Origin: Dendrolimus kikuchii
Taxonomy: Eukaryota; Arthropoda; Insecta; Lepidoptera; Lasiocampidae
DNA length: 64,000 bases
Direction of reading: 5' to 3'
NCBI GenBank assembly: GCA_019925095.2
Contig: CM034409.1
Coordinates: 4,839,001 to 4,903,000, forward strand
The notes under the pieces are model-generated. The model saw only the letters and a program-made list of their open reading frames with translations, had not been told where the DNA came from and did not search any database. The translations under genes and the position numbers were made by a program. This document shows positions 1 to 10,628 of this stretch, one piece after another. Numbering within the stretch: the first letter of the stretch is position 1; the number at the start of each line of letters is the position of its first letter.

Positions 1-10
1 TTAGCTTTAA

Positions 11-211
11 TCTATACTAATATTATAAAGAGGTAAAGTTTGTGAGTTTTTAACGTTGTAGGGGGTAATCTCTGGATCTATTAAACCGATTTTAAAAATT
101 CTTTTACTGTTCGAAAGCTACTTTAACAGGGAGTGTCATAGGCTATATAACATGACGCTATATATCACAGGAGCGGGACAGAGCGCGGTTGAAATCGCGC
201 CGGGCCCCTAG
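11..211 (+). mobile_element. Short non-autonomous Helitron, both ends present
   Basis: The element begins TCTATACTAATATTATAAAG directly after an A and ends CCCCTAG directly before a T, the A|TC...CTRR|T arrangement known for Helitrons. A GCGCG...CGCGC hairpin lies just upstream of the CTAG end, where Helitrons carry their 3' stem-loop. At 201 bp it has no coding capacity. A truncated relative lies on the minus strand at 57450-57612. Confidence 0.8.
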
Positions 212-487
212 TTTGAAATAAAATTTACTTTAAAAACAAATGAATGAAATTTTTCCCAAAATATCAAACTAATATTATTTTAATTAAAAATACTAGCGGC
301 CACATTTTTATAGGCAACCTTACAATTATTTATTCCCCATATATAATTATCTATAAAAACTAGATTTTAATTAAATAACACATGAACGTAATAATCTTGC
401 TGCCGGATCTCGGTCTATACATGTATGGTATATGATGTATGTAAACAAGGGAACAGTAAAGGTTTAACGGGTAAAGTAAGTAGCTAT

Positions 488-545
488 TTTTAACCGACTT
501 CAAAAACAGGAGGCGGTTCTCAATTCGTCGGAATATTTTTTTTTA
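488..545 (+). repeat. Fragment of the 'accgacttcaaaaa' interspersed repeat
   Basis: The string taaccgacttcaaaaac followed by an aggaggttctcaattcg-like block recurs at 25908-25975 and 61336-61535. I do not know the parent family. No coding frame is seen. Confidence 0.5.
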
Positions 546-994
546 TAGTTGTACAGGATGTTGCAGTGTAATTCCTCGATCTTCAGGGACCCATCGTGTC
601 TAAAAGTTACCACTTCCAGCTACGTAATATTTGCGATATTATTGGGTTTCGGGTGCGTGTGAATCTCGCAAATAATTATTTCCGGCCGCAACGCAATATG
701 TACCGGGACTGCGGGTGACAATTAACGCTCGCCGAAATAGGTCATCGGGCGATTCATGAACAAATATCTGCCTGACCTAGCTATGTACTTGCGAGCATGT
801 ATTATCAGTACCTATCATACTAAGACCTTTTTTCTCAAGAAGAAATCCTCTTTACAAACTACTCACCGCCTACTGATCGTGGTGGAATGTGGGACACTAA
901 AACTGTCCAATTTGCCTTCCATTGCTTTTTGCTAAGGCTGTGACCTTGTAGATACTTTCACTTACGGCGGGGACAGACCACGCACGCTTTATCT
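546..994. other. No recognisable gene or repeat
   Basis: AT-rich non-coding sequence. I see no long frame, tRNA-like boxes, or match to other repeats of this window. Confidence 0.4.
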
Positions 995-1068
995 ATGCAG
1001 GAACAGAGAAACAATACAAATTCCTACGATCAGACGGCTTATCGTAAGAGGCGACAAAACAATCCAAT
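995..1068 (+). repeat. SINE A, 5' head fragment
   Basis: It matches the head of SINE A (gcaggaac.gagaaa.aatac, then gtaagaggcgacaaaacaa). The copy stops where MITE J begins at 1073, so it was probably broken by that insertion or by deletion. Confidence 0.55.
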
Positions 1069-1072
1069 TGTT

Positions 1073-1451
1073 GAAGTGATAACTTCTTATGGGAGGATAA
1101 ACCGCTTCGTTACGTAACGCGTTACGGCGCCAGTCTGTCTGGCTTCCCTTTCTCTCACGCATACAGCAGCGGTAGGCAGGCTCCTCCTCTCACTCTAACC
1201 CACAGCGCTAGTCGTATTTCGGTAATTAGATTAAATAATGTCCATACACAAAATTCTAATGTACATATTCAAGAATTGTAACTAAGAATAAAATATATTT
1301 TATAATCAATAAAAGATTTTATTAATAAATAACCTTTCCTTACATTATCATATTAATATACAAAAAAATTAAGTAATCACCTAAGCTTTTCACAAGTTAA
1401 ACAATTTCAATATTAAATAGTTCAACTTAGATTAGTTTAAGTTATCACTTC
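1073..1451 (-). mobile_element. MITE J, TIR-bounded non-coding element
   Basis: The copy is bounded by gaagtgataactt and its inverse aagttatcacttc. The interior matches the copy at 25136-25528 in opposite orientation almost end to end, and the partial copy at 36236-36405. Near one end it carries the palindromic block cgttacgtaacgcgttacgg. No transposase frame is present. Similarity to 25136-25528 continues slightly past the end at 1451 (gtcgggc), so the true boundary may lie further out. Confidence 0.65.
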
Positions 1452-1486
1452 TGTCGGGCATCTTGAGACGCATACTTCTTTTTATA

Positions 1487-1800
1487 GCTGGAGTACAGCA
1501 GACAGGTTGACGGCCCACCTGATGAAAAGCGGTTACCGTAGCTTATGGACGTTTGCAACACCAGAGATGTTACCAACGCGCCACCGGCCTCGAAGAAATT
1601 TTATGACACCCTTTTTAAAAAACTCCATATCGTAGCTTGGGAAAACCTCATTCCAAATCTCCACGGTACTCAAGAGAAACTTTCTAATGAACCGTTGCGT
1701 ACATGAGCTAAGCGGCTCGAGGAAGTGGGGTGAACTGAATGAACTCCCAACCGATGGCGAGCGATGCGATAGAAAATTTAGTGCAATCTCAAATGCATGA
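1487..1800 (-). pseudogene. CR1-like LINE 3' end (RT C-terminus plus 3' UTR), truncated
   Basis: In reverse complement this matches the LINE remnant at 2150-2600: degenerate C-terminal RT sequence, then the 3' UTR tail that SINE A also carries. It is broken by stops and shifts. It lies inverted relative to the 2.1-2.6 kb copy, 3' ends pointing outward. Confidence 0.6.
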
Positions 1801-1894
1801 TTATTTTAATTGGAATAAGACGTAGATGAGGCTGTATGACATTTATATGAATTTAGTTATTTGACATTATTATCTTTTGACATACAATATTTTT

Positions 1895-2012
1895 TTTTAC
1901 TGCAGGAGCTCAGCAGACAGGCTGACGGCCCACTGGATGGAAAGCGGTTACCGTCGCCTATGGACATTTGCAATACCAAAGGTGCTACAAATGCGCTGCT
2001 GCTCTCCTAAGT
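1895..2012 (-). repeat. SINE A, 3' half
   Basis: A T-tract (poly(A) on the minus strand) is followed by the tgcaggagctcagcagacag and tggaaagcggttaccgtcg blocks of SINE A. The head half is missing. Confidence 0.7.
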
Positions 2013-2104
2013 GACTTTAACATAATTTAATTTTTCGTGGTCAACGTAAATAATATTTTAATTTAAGACGATATAATATTTGCACACCCTATGGGTAATT
2101 ACAT

Positions 2105-2600
2105 GTGAACTTATATATGTATAACGTAAGACTTGTATTTTTATGTACCATGTCATATGATCCCATACTCACAGACGGTTTAGATACGCTTGGCCTTAGG
2201 AGAGACTTTGCTTCTCTCTGCGTATTCTACCGACTGTATAACGGGGAATGTTCCGAAGAACTGTTTAGAATGATGCCTTCGTCCTCCTTCTACCATCGCA
2301 CCGCTCGCCATCGATTGGGAGTTCACCCCCACTTCCTTGAACCGCTTCGCTCATGTACGCAACGGTTCTGTAGAACGCTTCTCTCGCGTACCGTGGGGAT
2401 TTGGAATGAGCTCCCGGCCGAGGTTTTCACAGCGCTACGATATGGAGTTCTTCAAAAAGGGTGTCATAAAATTTCTTCGAGGCCGGCAGCGCGTTGGCGA
2501 CATCTCTGATGTTGCAAACGTCCATAGGCGACGGTAACCGCTTTCCACCAGGTGGGCCGTTAGCCTGTTTGCTGTACTCCAGCTATAAAAAAAAAAAAAA
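2105..2600 (+). pseudogene. CR1/Jockey-type LINE: C-terminal RT fragment with 3' tail
   Basis: The frame 2105-2509 reads LGLRRDFASLCVFYRLYNGE, then FYHRTARHRLGVHP and TLLSRTVGIWNELPAEVF. These are the typical C-terminal blocks of CR1/Jockey LINE proteins (RR..ASL..FYR...G.CS.EL, P...FYRRT, F..RT...WN.LP..VF). The RT catalytic core is absent, so the copy is 5'-truncated. The coding part runs into a 3' UTR ending in gtactccagctat plus poly(A) at ~2588-2600. The last ~120 bp match the 3' end of SINE A. Confidence 0.8.
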
Positions 2601-2689
2601 ACATTTCATTTCATTTCAGACAATATAGTGCCAGGTGAAGTACTCTTGACATCCCGGCATCGGTGTCTAGGTACCAATCACCCCGACAA

Positions 2690-2800
2690 GGCCGGCAGCA
2701 CATTGGTACCACATTTGATATTGTAAATAACCATAGGCGACGGCAACCGCTTTCCGTAAGATGTTATCGGCCTGTATTGTAAAGAATGCAAGAAAAAAAG
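2690..2800 (+). repeat. Diverged SINE A/LINE 3' tail
   Basis: It contains ccggcagcacattgg, then ccataggcgacggcaaccgc, in the order of the shared tail, ending near tgtattgtaaag. It is an old copy with no clean poly(A). Confidence 0.5.
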
Positions 2801-2878
2801 CACCCACACCGCGACGAGATATAGGCGCGCGGAACAGCAACTGAAAAGTGCAGACGAAGGTGTTTAGGAACGGCAATC

Positions 2879-3192
2879 TTTTTTTTTATTGCAGGAGTTC
2901 AGCAGATAGGCAGACGGCCCACTTGATGGAAAGCGGTTACCATCGCCTATGGACACTTGTAACACCAAAAGTGCTACAAATGCACTGCTGCTCTCTTAAG
3001 GGAGACTGGAACCTGATTACTAATGCCGAAACACAACTCAAGGTTGTTATGGCGGCATACTTTAGACCAGGGGTGGTAGCCCTCCAGTCGGGAAAATATC
3101 CTACTGCCTGGCTGTGGGTTGTTTTGTCGCCTCTTACGACAGGCCGCCCGGCCGCAGGAAATTGTATTCTTTCTCCGTTCCTGCACAGATAA
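2879..3192 (-). repeat. SINE A, full length
   Basis: This is one of the complete copies of a ~310-bp element. In sense (minus) orientation it runs from a GCAGGAA...TTCCTGC head hairpin, through cgtaagaggcgac, to a tail ending ctgctgaactcctgcaata plus poly(A). The 3' ~120 bp match the 3' UTR of the CR1-like LINE at 2.1-2.6 kb, so it probably uses that LINE's machinery. Both strands are open for 70-114 codons, which I take as accidental. A B-box-like ggttccagtctcc is present but I find no convincing A box, so the SINE class is uncertain. Confidence 0.75.
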
Positions 3193-3194
3193 AA

Positions 3195-3407
3195 TTATCT
3201 ACAGGACAATTTGGACATACCAGATAAGCTTCGGAAAATCAATGACAAAAAAGTAGAATCTAGGTCGAGTTCCTGAAGGAGCTGCGCTGAATAGACTAAT
3301 TACTACATATTCACACTCGCATGCATAAAATTCGTTTAAAATATCGAGTATTCCTTTATAACATCCTAATTAATAAATTAATAATAATAATTATTATTAT
3401 TATTATA
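3195..3407. other. AT-rich spacer ending in a TTA microsatellite
   Basis: Non-coding. The (TTA)n tract at the right edge is the insertion site of element C and continues on its other side at ~4029-4045. Confidence 0.5.
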
Positions 3408-4028
3408 CTGTATGTCTTTCAAGACCACGGGCCATAAAAGTGGCCCGGACTTTTGGGGGGCTTGCGTGGGACCATGGGAAGGCCAACACGTAGAGGCCCC
3501 TTGACAAATTTAATGTAAATGTGGCGTGACACTGACCGGCGATTATCCCTGTCTACAATATATAGTAATGCACCCAAGGACAAGCCCCGGCCAGTGTAGG
3601 ACTATTGTGGGAAATGAGGACAAAAAGTATCGGGCTATTGTGGTGAACTGCTAATGGTACTAGGGGTCTGGGAATATGGGGACTATGGCGTCTGCCCGTC
3701 GCAATGTTCAGGGAACATAGAAAAATGGGCAGACGGTGACTCGCCATTCCTTGCATGGGCCCCAAAAAATGCCATAAAGACAGGGGCAACATGGGTGTGA
3801 GTGACTAAGGGGTGTCGAGAGGTGGGCTGCAGGTTCACCGAAGCTACTTCCGACGTTAGGTCATTTATCACTTCCACCCCTGGAGCTTGAGTCTTAGCTC
3901 TAGCGATCTCCACTCCGTGCCGGCTGGTTAAGGCAAGCACGGAGGCGAGGGCCTTGCCTTGGCCCCCGAAGTCAGATACGAGGTGTCGCTACTCACCTAA
4001 GGCTTCGCCACAAAGCCCCCCTGCGGGA
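3408..4028 (-). mobile_element. Element C, ~620-bp interspersed element
   Basis: In reverse orientation it matches the copies at 44635-45247 and 62071-62694 across their length. The ends are cccgcaggggggctttgtgg and gtcttgaaagacatacag, with a gggcca...tggccc hairpin just inside the latter. It sits in a TTA microsatellite, so its target duplication cannot be delimited. Frames of 79-104 codons recur in the copies but carry no domain I recognise. Confidence 0.7.
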
Positions 4029-4253
4029 TTATTATTATTATTATTGGTGGGACCTAGCTAGACCCCCTAGGCCCTACTGCCAGCGAAGATCAATTTTTTA
4101 CATTATTTTTTTTATAGATAAATGTATATATTTTATAAGCAAAAGGTAAAAAAATTGGAAATAAAATATATATGTGATAATAATAATAATATTTATTGAC
4201 ACCAAAATTACATATAAAACTCACAAATACAAAATATAGATCTTTTCTTAATA

Positions 4254-4315
4254 CATACATACATAACTTCACGCTAGTTCCCTTGCGGGGTAGGCACGAA
4301 TAACAGTAACAACAC
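4254..4315 (-). mobile_element. RTE-type LINE micro-insertion (62 bp)
   Basis: The insert begins with a catacata tail and continues taacttcacgctagttcc, the 3' end of the RTE family in this window. It is flanked by the 15-bp direct repeat gatcttttcttaata (4239-4253 and 4316-4330). This is a target-primed insertion truncated after about 60 nt. Confidence 0.85.
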
Positions 4316-4330
4316 GATCTTTTCTTAATA

Positions 4331-4572
4331 ATTAAGTTATTTCGTTAACTAACACCTAAACAAGGCCGAGCCTGTTTTTTAGGTGTTAGTCCCTTCCTGT
4401 GTCTTAAAGGTTAAAGGTTTTAATGCCAGAAAGAAAAAAATGTAAAATTTAAATGTTATATTTTGCAAAAATAAAATTAAAACTTGCTTTCGTAACTAGC
4501 TAGATTTATTAATATTTATTAATTACTAAATTATTTAAATTAAAAGTACAAACAAATTTTCAATATCATCAT
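4331..4572. other. AT-rich non-coding
   Basis: Nothing recognisable apart from low-complexity A/T runs. Confidence 0.4.
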
Positions 4573-4795
4573 ATCTTTTTTTTATTGCAGGAGATCAGCA
4601 GACAGGTAGACGGCACACTTGATGGAAAGCGGGTTGCCATCGCCTATGGACATTTGCAACAGCAAAGTTGCTACAAATGCGCTGCTGCTCTCTTAAGGGA
4701 AACTGAAACCTGGTCACTAATACCGGAACACAACTCAAGGTTGTTATGGCGACATACTTTAGACCAGGGGTGGTAGCCATCCAGTCGGGAAAAAT
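4573..4795 (-). repeat. SINE A, head-truncated
   Basis: Poly(A) (T-tract) and tail are intact. The copy stops at the gtagccatccagtcggg block, so its 5' head is missing. Confidence 0.75.
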
Positions 4796-5282
4796 ATCTA
4801 CATTGTTTTAGCCAATCTATTAAAACTTCTTTACATTGATATTTGTTGAGGGGGTAAAGTGTAAGAAATTAATTAAGTCTGTTATATAGAGTGGGACCTA
4901 AATAACACTGAAACTTAGTGATGAAATTTGTTTTAAAGAAATTAAGTGAACAAACTTTGCCTTTACGTCGTGTATCTTTTTCGGTGTTGTAAACAAGTTT
5001 TTGGTGCTGAGATAGAATAGTGTGTAAAACACTATCACAATATTTTTGTATTTGAGTCATTTTTTTATTTTTATTATATAAATTATTTTTAGTTGAAACT
5101 TGATTGATATATGTATTAATTTTGTGTTTTATATTTAAGAATATTAATTATTGTAGGTTTCCGAAACAAATTAAATAAATAAACAAATATTTTTCTAATT
5201 GATAATACATCACATTCAGTATATAGGTCAACAATAATTGATTTTAAACTTCATCATCTTTTAAGTATTGTAAGTAAGTACG
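4796..5282. other. No gene seen
   Basis: AT-rich sequence with short frames only and no motif or repeat that I can place. Confidence 0.4.
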
Positions 5283-5758
5283 CGTTTTCGTCGACCGTTC
5301 CGCAAGGCCTGAAGACGAAAGTTTTCGAGCAGTACGTCCTCCCCGTCCTGACCTACGGGGCCGAGACGTGGACACTGATGGTAACACTGGTCCACAAATT
5401 TCAAGTCGCTCCACGGGCTATGGGGCGAGCTATGTTGCGTGTTTCCTTATGGATAGAGTTAGAAATGAAGAGATCCGTAAAAGAACTAAGGTAACCGACA
5501 CAGCTCGCAAAATTAGCAAGTTGAAGTGTCAGTGGGCTGGTTACATTTGTTATAGAACCGATGGCCGATGGAGCAGATGAGTCCTGGAGTGGAGACTGCA
5601 TCTCGGGAAACGTAGTGTCGGATGCCCTCCAGCCCGATGGACTGATGACCTGCGCAAGATCGCCGGTAGGCGCTGGATGGGTAAGGCAGAGGACCGTGAT
5701 GAGTGGCGCCGACTTGGGAAGGCCTACGTCCAGCAGTGGACGGTTATTGGTTGACGAC
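5283..5758 (+). pseudogene. RTE/BovB-type LINE, C-terminal RT fragment
   Basis: Read across frames, the sequence gives VFEQYVLPVLTYGAETWTL, then KVTDTARKISKL, QWAGYICYRTDGRWSR, VLEWRLHLGKRSVG and DRDEWRRLGKAYVQQWT. These are the C-terminal blocks of RTE-clade LINE polyproteins. Frame changes between the blocks show it is dead. No catalytic YADD region is present. It is a different lineage from the RTE family that dominates the rest of the window. Confidence 0.8.
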
Positions 5759-6348
5759 GAAGTAAGCACATATACAATTGTTAAATTCTCTAAAGAAAAT
5801 CTGATAATTATTTTTTTTATAATAAAAAAGAACTAAAAGTGTACCTTAGCGATGTTGGTGGTAATGTATTAATTTAAATAAACCTTCCCCGCGGTACAAA
5901 AATGAAGGCTGTAATCCATCCGGACTCGAGTTTCGTAGCCACTGTCAAAGTATTGTCAGGAGTTAGTAACTTCTGGATATGGTCTCATTTATATGGCAGA
6001 ATAGAATACAGGAAGACTAGTTCTTATGTATATTCATGTACATATGCTCGAGAACAGGACCCCAATAATAAAAAAAGACTGGTGTATTGAGATTGCTAAT
6101 AGAACCTGTATAAATCTACGACTAGGAAGCCTAGTCGTCACATTGTTCGAAGAACACAGAAAAATTGCGCAGACAGCAACTTGACATTGAGGGTATTTGA
6201 GGAACTTAAATCATGAACTCAAAACGGCGTGAAAGGGGCACAATGGATAAGAATGACTGAACTGCTACTTCCAGCATCATGTCTATAATACTTCTATCCC
6301 TAGAAAGACTTGACATCTTTTTTTTTTATTAAACCAAATCTACGGACT
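5759..6348. other. No gene seen
   Basis: It holds short frames without recognisable similarity. The left edge abuts the RTE remnant. Confidence 0.4.
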
Positions 6349-6840
6349 CTAAGGGCCGCTTGCTTAACGTTCCTTAAATTTATTTAAGCAAAACTAAACA
6401 TTTAACATCCTTAAATACGATTAGCGTCTTGCACAACAGAAAATTTGTCGCTAAATATGTTTAAAGAACAATCAAAGCTCATCACCCAAAAATTAGTATT
6501 TAACTGCCCTAAATGCATTCAAGGACAAAAAACACTGCTTTCTGCTTTGGACAGCACAGATGGCCGATATTTCAAATGACAAATTAACTTTGAGAGACAA
6601 ATTCCTTTTTATGCAAAAAGAAAATATTTACTGAAATTGAAAAATACTGATTTCGTGTTTTTATTCAAAATAATCGAACAAACCGTGGAACGTAACACAT
6701 GTGGCTGTTTTACCGACCGACTAAATACATTTAGCTAAACATCACGGGAAAGTGTCTTATGTAACATAAACGCATTTAGTGAGTAAAATAAAATTAACTT
6801 ATTCTTATTTAAAGACGATCGTTATGCAAGCGGACCTAAG
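6349..6840. mobile_element. Non-coding TIR element (MITE), ~490 bp
   Basis: The left end ctaagggccgcttgcttaac and right end gttatgcaagcggacctaag are inverted repeats over roughly 35 bp, extending inward to atttaag/cttattt. The interior is AT-rich with no transposase. I could not define a clear target duplication. Confidence 0.55.
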
Positions 6841-7095
6841 TTCTGTATAATTTTTCTTAAATTTAATATTTGAAAGGTATTGGTTACAAGCTTATTTATT
6901 TTAATATTGTTTGTGTGTGTGACATTTAACTGATATTTTATTGTGTTGTAGTGTCCCTTAATCTACTTATATCTTTCTAGCTTATAATATTTATTCTAGT
7001 GTGTAGTGTTTCTGTTACAATGTTATGGTGTAAAACGTTTATGCAGTATATTGCTTATAGCGATGGTATATTTTTTTTTTGTGGATACTTTAACA

Positions 7096-7372
7096 TTTTT
7101 TTTATTGCAGGAGTTCAGCAGACAGGCAGTCGACATTTGCAACACCAAAGGTGCTACAAATGCGCTGCTGCTCTCTTAAAGGAGACTGGAACCTGGTCAC
7201 TAATATCGGAACACAACACAAGGTTGTAATGGCGGCATACTCTAGACCAGGGGTGGTCGCCATCCAGTCGAGCAAATACCCTACCACCTGGCTGTGGGTT
7301 GTTTAGCCGCCTCTTACGACAAGCCGCCAGGCCGCAGGAAATTGTATTCTTTCTCCGTTCCTGCACGGATAA
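7096..7372 (-). repeat. SINE A with an internal deletion in the tail
   Basis: The T-tract, tail and head are present. About 35 bp including gatggaaagcggttaccatc is missing between gcagacaggcag and tcgacatttgc. Confidence 0.75.
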
Positions 7373-7824
7373 ATCTACTTATAATATATCTTTCTTAGGT
7401 CTATCTTATAATATTTATTCTAGTGTGTAGTGCTTCTGTTACAATGTTGTAGTTTAAAACGTTTATACAGTAGGTTGCTTATAGCGATGATATAATTTTT
7501 TTATGGATATTTTAACATATACCCATTTCTTAATTTAAGCTATATAATTTTAATCGTATCCTAGTGCTAAGTGTGTTGTAAACTTTTTGTGTCTGGGTGA
7601 TTATATTTTACACTTCATTTGTGTGTTGTTGTTAAATGTGCGTAGTAAGTGTGGATGTTTAATTGCGCGTTGGGTATTACTGTTCTGCGTTTTGTGTTGA
7701 TTCTGATGGGATGTGTATTGATGTTTGGTTTGATTGTGTTTTGTGATTAATAATGATTGATATGTGATTCGCCGAACGGTTTGTGCTTCAAATAGGATTT
7801 TGATGATGTTGATTGATGGGATGG
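7373..7824. other. TG-rich non-coding sequence
   Basis: The 7380-7440 part (ctagtgtgtagtg.ttctgttac) partly duplicates 6990-7030, which suggests a local duplication flanking the SINE A copy at 7.1 kb. No gene is seen. Confidence 0.4.
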
Positions 7825-8110
7825 AACTTTAAAGCGTCTGAAAAAAGTTTTGGTCCATGGAAAGTGTCTGATACTTATGATACTATTTTATAATAATATT
7901 CTACAAACCATATATAAAAATCAGCCAAATAAAATTTAAGTTAAGTAACTCTTATTTTTAGTTACCTTTCTTACCTGGTACCTGCCTAAGTGTCACAAGG
8001 CGAACTCCACAAGCATGTAGGTATTCAAAGAACATGAGACGCTACTGAGAACCTAAGGTTTCATCTATGTGAAAATAAGTTATGTCTGATCGCTCTAGGA
8101 TCTTACTCTA
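7825..8110 (+). repeat. Interspersed repeat V, uninterrupted copy
   Basis: The sequence from gaactttaaagcgtctg to gtctgatcgctctaggatc recurs at 45965-46720, where it is split by a 445-bp solo LTR. This copy shows the unoccupied state. The family is unknown and non-coding. Confidence 0.6.
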
Positions 8111-8148
8111 TTATATGATGATCATAATAATACTATGCTCATCTAGTT

Positions 8149-8401
8149 ACATACATACGTAACTTCACGCCAGTTCCCTTGCGGGGTAGGCACGAACAAC
8201 AGAGCGCCATTTAGGCTTATCCTTACACACCTCACTTGCTTCTTTGACATTCATAACTCTTATCATGCACGCTCGTCTGTTCTTAAGGCTCCTAACATCA
8301 CCTTCTGCTAGTACACGATCAATTTGATCGTGGAAGGTGTGTCGTGGCCTTCCACGACTTCTGCATCCATCCACTTTTGCATTGTATATCTGTTTATTCA
8401 A
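8149..8401 (-). mobile_element. RTE-type LINE insertion, 5'-truncated (253 bp)
   Basis: It encodes on the minus strand the C-terminal residues from NAKVDGCRSRGRPRHTFHDQ to the terminal AYPARELA. The tacatacata tail is at its left end. It is flanked by the 11-bp duplication ctcatctagtt (8138-8148 and 8402-8412). Confidence 0.85.
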
Positions 8402-8695
8402 CTCATCTAGTTGTTTTACTATATCCTCGGTACCGACTTAGTTTCGCTCGGAGGCGGCCACTGAAAAATGAATACGAATTAATTCGGCAAAATTAAAATT
8501 CTTCAACGACCGCCTTTAAGGATTATTTCTTTGACGTCGCACCCTTAGTAATAATGGCTGTCATTTTTTAACTTCCTAGTACTTCATCCGTAAAAACTTC
8601 ATAAATATTATGTGAAAAAATTAATTGTATATCATCAAACAATAATGCGATTTTGGAATTTACTTTCGGTATAATTTAATTAATTTACAGATACA
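8402..8695. other. No gene seen
   Basis: AT-rich with no recognised element. Confidence 0.35.
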
Positions 8696-8850
8696 CTAGA
8701 ATATGCCCGCAACCTCGTCCACGTTTGACATGATATTCCCGCGGGATTTCCAAGACACAAAGAACCGCAGCATTTAAAAAAGTATGTAAGCTGTCGTTTT
8801 AATTAAAACTTTGTTTTTATGCACCCGAACAACCACAAACCGCTCCCCGG
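8696..8850 (-). mobile_element. Helitron 3' end fragment
   Basis: On the minus strand the sequence ends gttgcgggcatattCTAG before T (CTAG at 8696-8699), as in Helitrons. The interior (gcatttaaaaaagtatgtaag) resembles 57160-57430. I cannot locate the 5' TC end. Confidence 0.5.
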
Positions 8851-9971
8851 GATAATAGTACATTATGGTACTAGTGTATAACATTGGTGATTACCGCCGA
8901 GGCGCCATTGAGACTCGAGCCGTAGGCGAGGGTCTTAAGAGAGCCGAGGACGGTAATCATCAATACACACGTGTATCATACGACGTTTTTCAACACACTT
9001 GTGAATAAAATAACAACAAAAACTCATTTTATTTAGTAGATAAAAAAAAGTTATATATGAGTGAAAGTTTTATTTATTAAACACGTACGAGTTAAAATTA
9101 TGTATTTAAATAAGAAGTTGCATGAAATGAGCAAGCAATAGGAACTCTAATTTATTTGTTCTATAGAACACGATCTTTTTTTTGAATAAAAACTCTTTTA
9201 AGAACAAAGCAACTCAACCAATAAAATTTAAAAAAAAATCTATAACTCACCAGTGAGTTATAATGTTTTTTAGTCACAGTTTGATTATGGCTGTCATTCT
9301 GTGCCTAATTGCGGTGACCATATAGCCACTTTATGAGCAAGTTTGTTGAAAAAAATATTACACATTTAATTATATAAAATTTGCTATCGATCAATGACAA
9401 AATCACATTGAACTTCTTTTTTTTTAAATCTGGCCATTTTAAATCATTCCCATAAAAATTCCAACAAACAGAATATAGGCCTTACTTATAATCGTTTCTC
9501 AAATTTAAAGAAACTGCGCAGCAACTGATTAGTGTAAATCTTACCCATAAACTTCTCATTAGTAGAATATTTTGGGTACAACCTACGTTAATCATTCAAA
9601 TTTCGTTTATCTGTGCTCCTCTTAGGTAAACAACAGGTAATACACGTTTATAAGTGAAAAAAAAAGATATTCATTGATTAAGGTCTGATTCTAATTCTCT
9701 TACTTAAGAGATGGATAATCGTTTCTTAACGAGATTATTATAAGGCCGTAAATGGACAAAAAAAACTAATAAAATTGCATAGTGTTCTCCATCGTTTATA
9801 TAGTCTATTCAGACATAATAAGCGTATTTTGGTTCTGGTTCCAACTCCTTTGGCTTCATGGATAATTGCCATCGACCACAATGACATCTAGTAATTCAAC
9901 ATACGTAAACGTCATATTAACATTGACAGATAAAATGTCACTTTCATAACTTTTTATATCATTATGTTAAT
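8851..9971. other. Non-coding interval with scattered repeat scraps
   Basis: The 9490-9590 part (cgcagcaactgattagtg.aa, cttacccataaact) is the reverse complement of 29085-29165, so it is an unnamed repeat. No gene is visible. Confidence 0.45.
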
Positions 9972-10108
9972 TCATAATAAAACTACGTTTTAACGGTTTT
10001 AAGCGCGGTAATTTTATTTGATTTTGGTTTTTCCGACGTTTCGTTCGACGTTCCACTAAAAAGTGGCGGTATACGAGTCGTGAAAACTTAAGAAAATATT
10101 ATTATGTT
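9972..10108 (+). mobile_element. Foldback MITE E, partial
   Basis: It starts taataaaactacgttttaac and reaches gaaaacttaagaaaat, with the inverted second arm missing. It belongs to the family also seen at 11547-11708, 47079-47260, 52881-52985 and 60712-60897. Confidence 0.65.
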
Positions 10109-10235
10109 AATCCATTTACGTTCGTTCAAAAGTATCAGCGTAACGACTATTGTGTAAAATGAATTATACGAATTTATACGAGAAATCTGTCGTTTTGGAT
10201 ATCCTCCGTTGCTGTATCTAAATAGTCTATTCCAG

Positions 10236-10321
10236 ATGTTTTTTGAAGTGAAACTTCTTCAGAATCATTGCGATTTGAAAATCGATGAAATGAAAAAGTG
10301 ACACTACAAAAGAGATAAAAT
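10236..10321 (+). mobile_element. MITE K, terminal fragment
   Basis: It begins with the terminal sequence gaagtgaaacttcttcagaa and continues in the K interior (gatttgaaaatcgatgaaa). SINE A truncates it at 10322. Confidence 0.6.
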
Positions 10322-10628
10322 TCAACGGAGAAAGAATACAATTTTCCTGCGGCCGGGCGGCCTGTCGTAAGAGGCGACAAAACCAACCCACAGCCAGGTG
10401 GTAGGGCATTTTCCCGACTAGATGGCTACCACCCCTGGTTTAGAGTATGCCGCCATAATAACCTTGAGTTGTGTTCCTGCATTAGTGACCAGGTTCCAGT
10501 CTCCCTTAAGAGAGCAGCAGCACATTTGTAGCACCTTTGGTGTTGCAAATGTGCATAGGCGATGGTAACCGCTTCCCATCAAGTAGGCTGTTTGCCTGTC
10601 TGCTGAACTCATACAATAAAAAAAAAAT
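10322..10628 (+). repeat. SINE A, near full length
   Basis: In sense orientation it runs from acggagaaagaatacaattt to tcatacaata plus poly(A). The first few head bases are lost. It is inserted next to a K fragment. Confidence 0.75.

Noticed and set aside
2848..3192. 114-codon frame as a gene
   Set aside because: It lies in SINE A, and the same frame recurs in about ten dispersed copies with stops and deletions.
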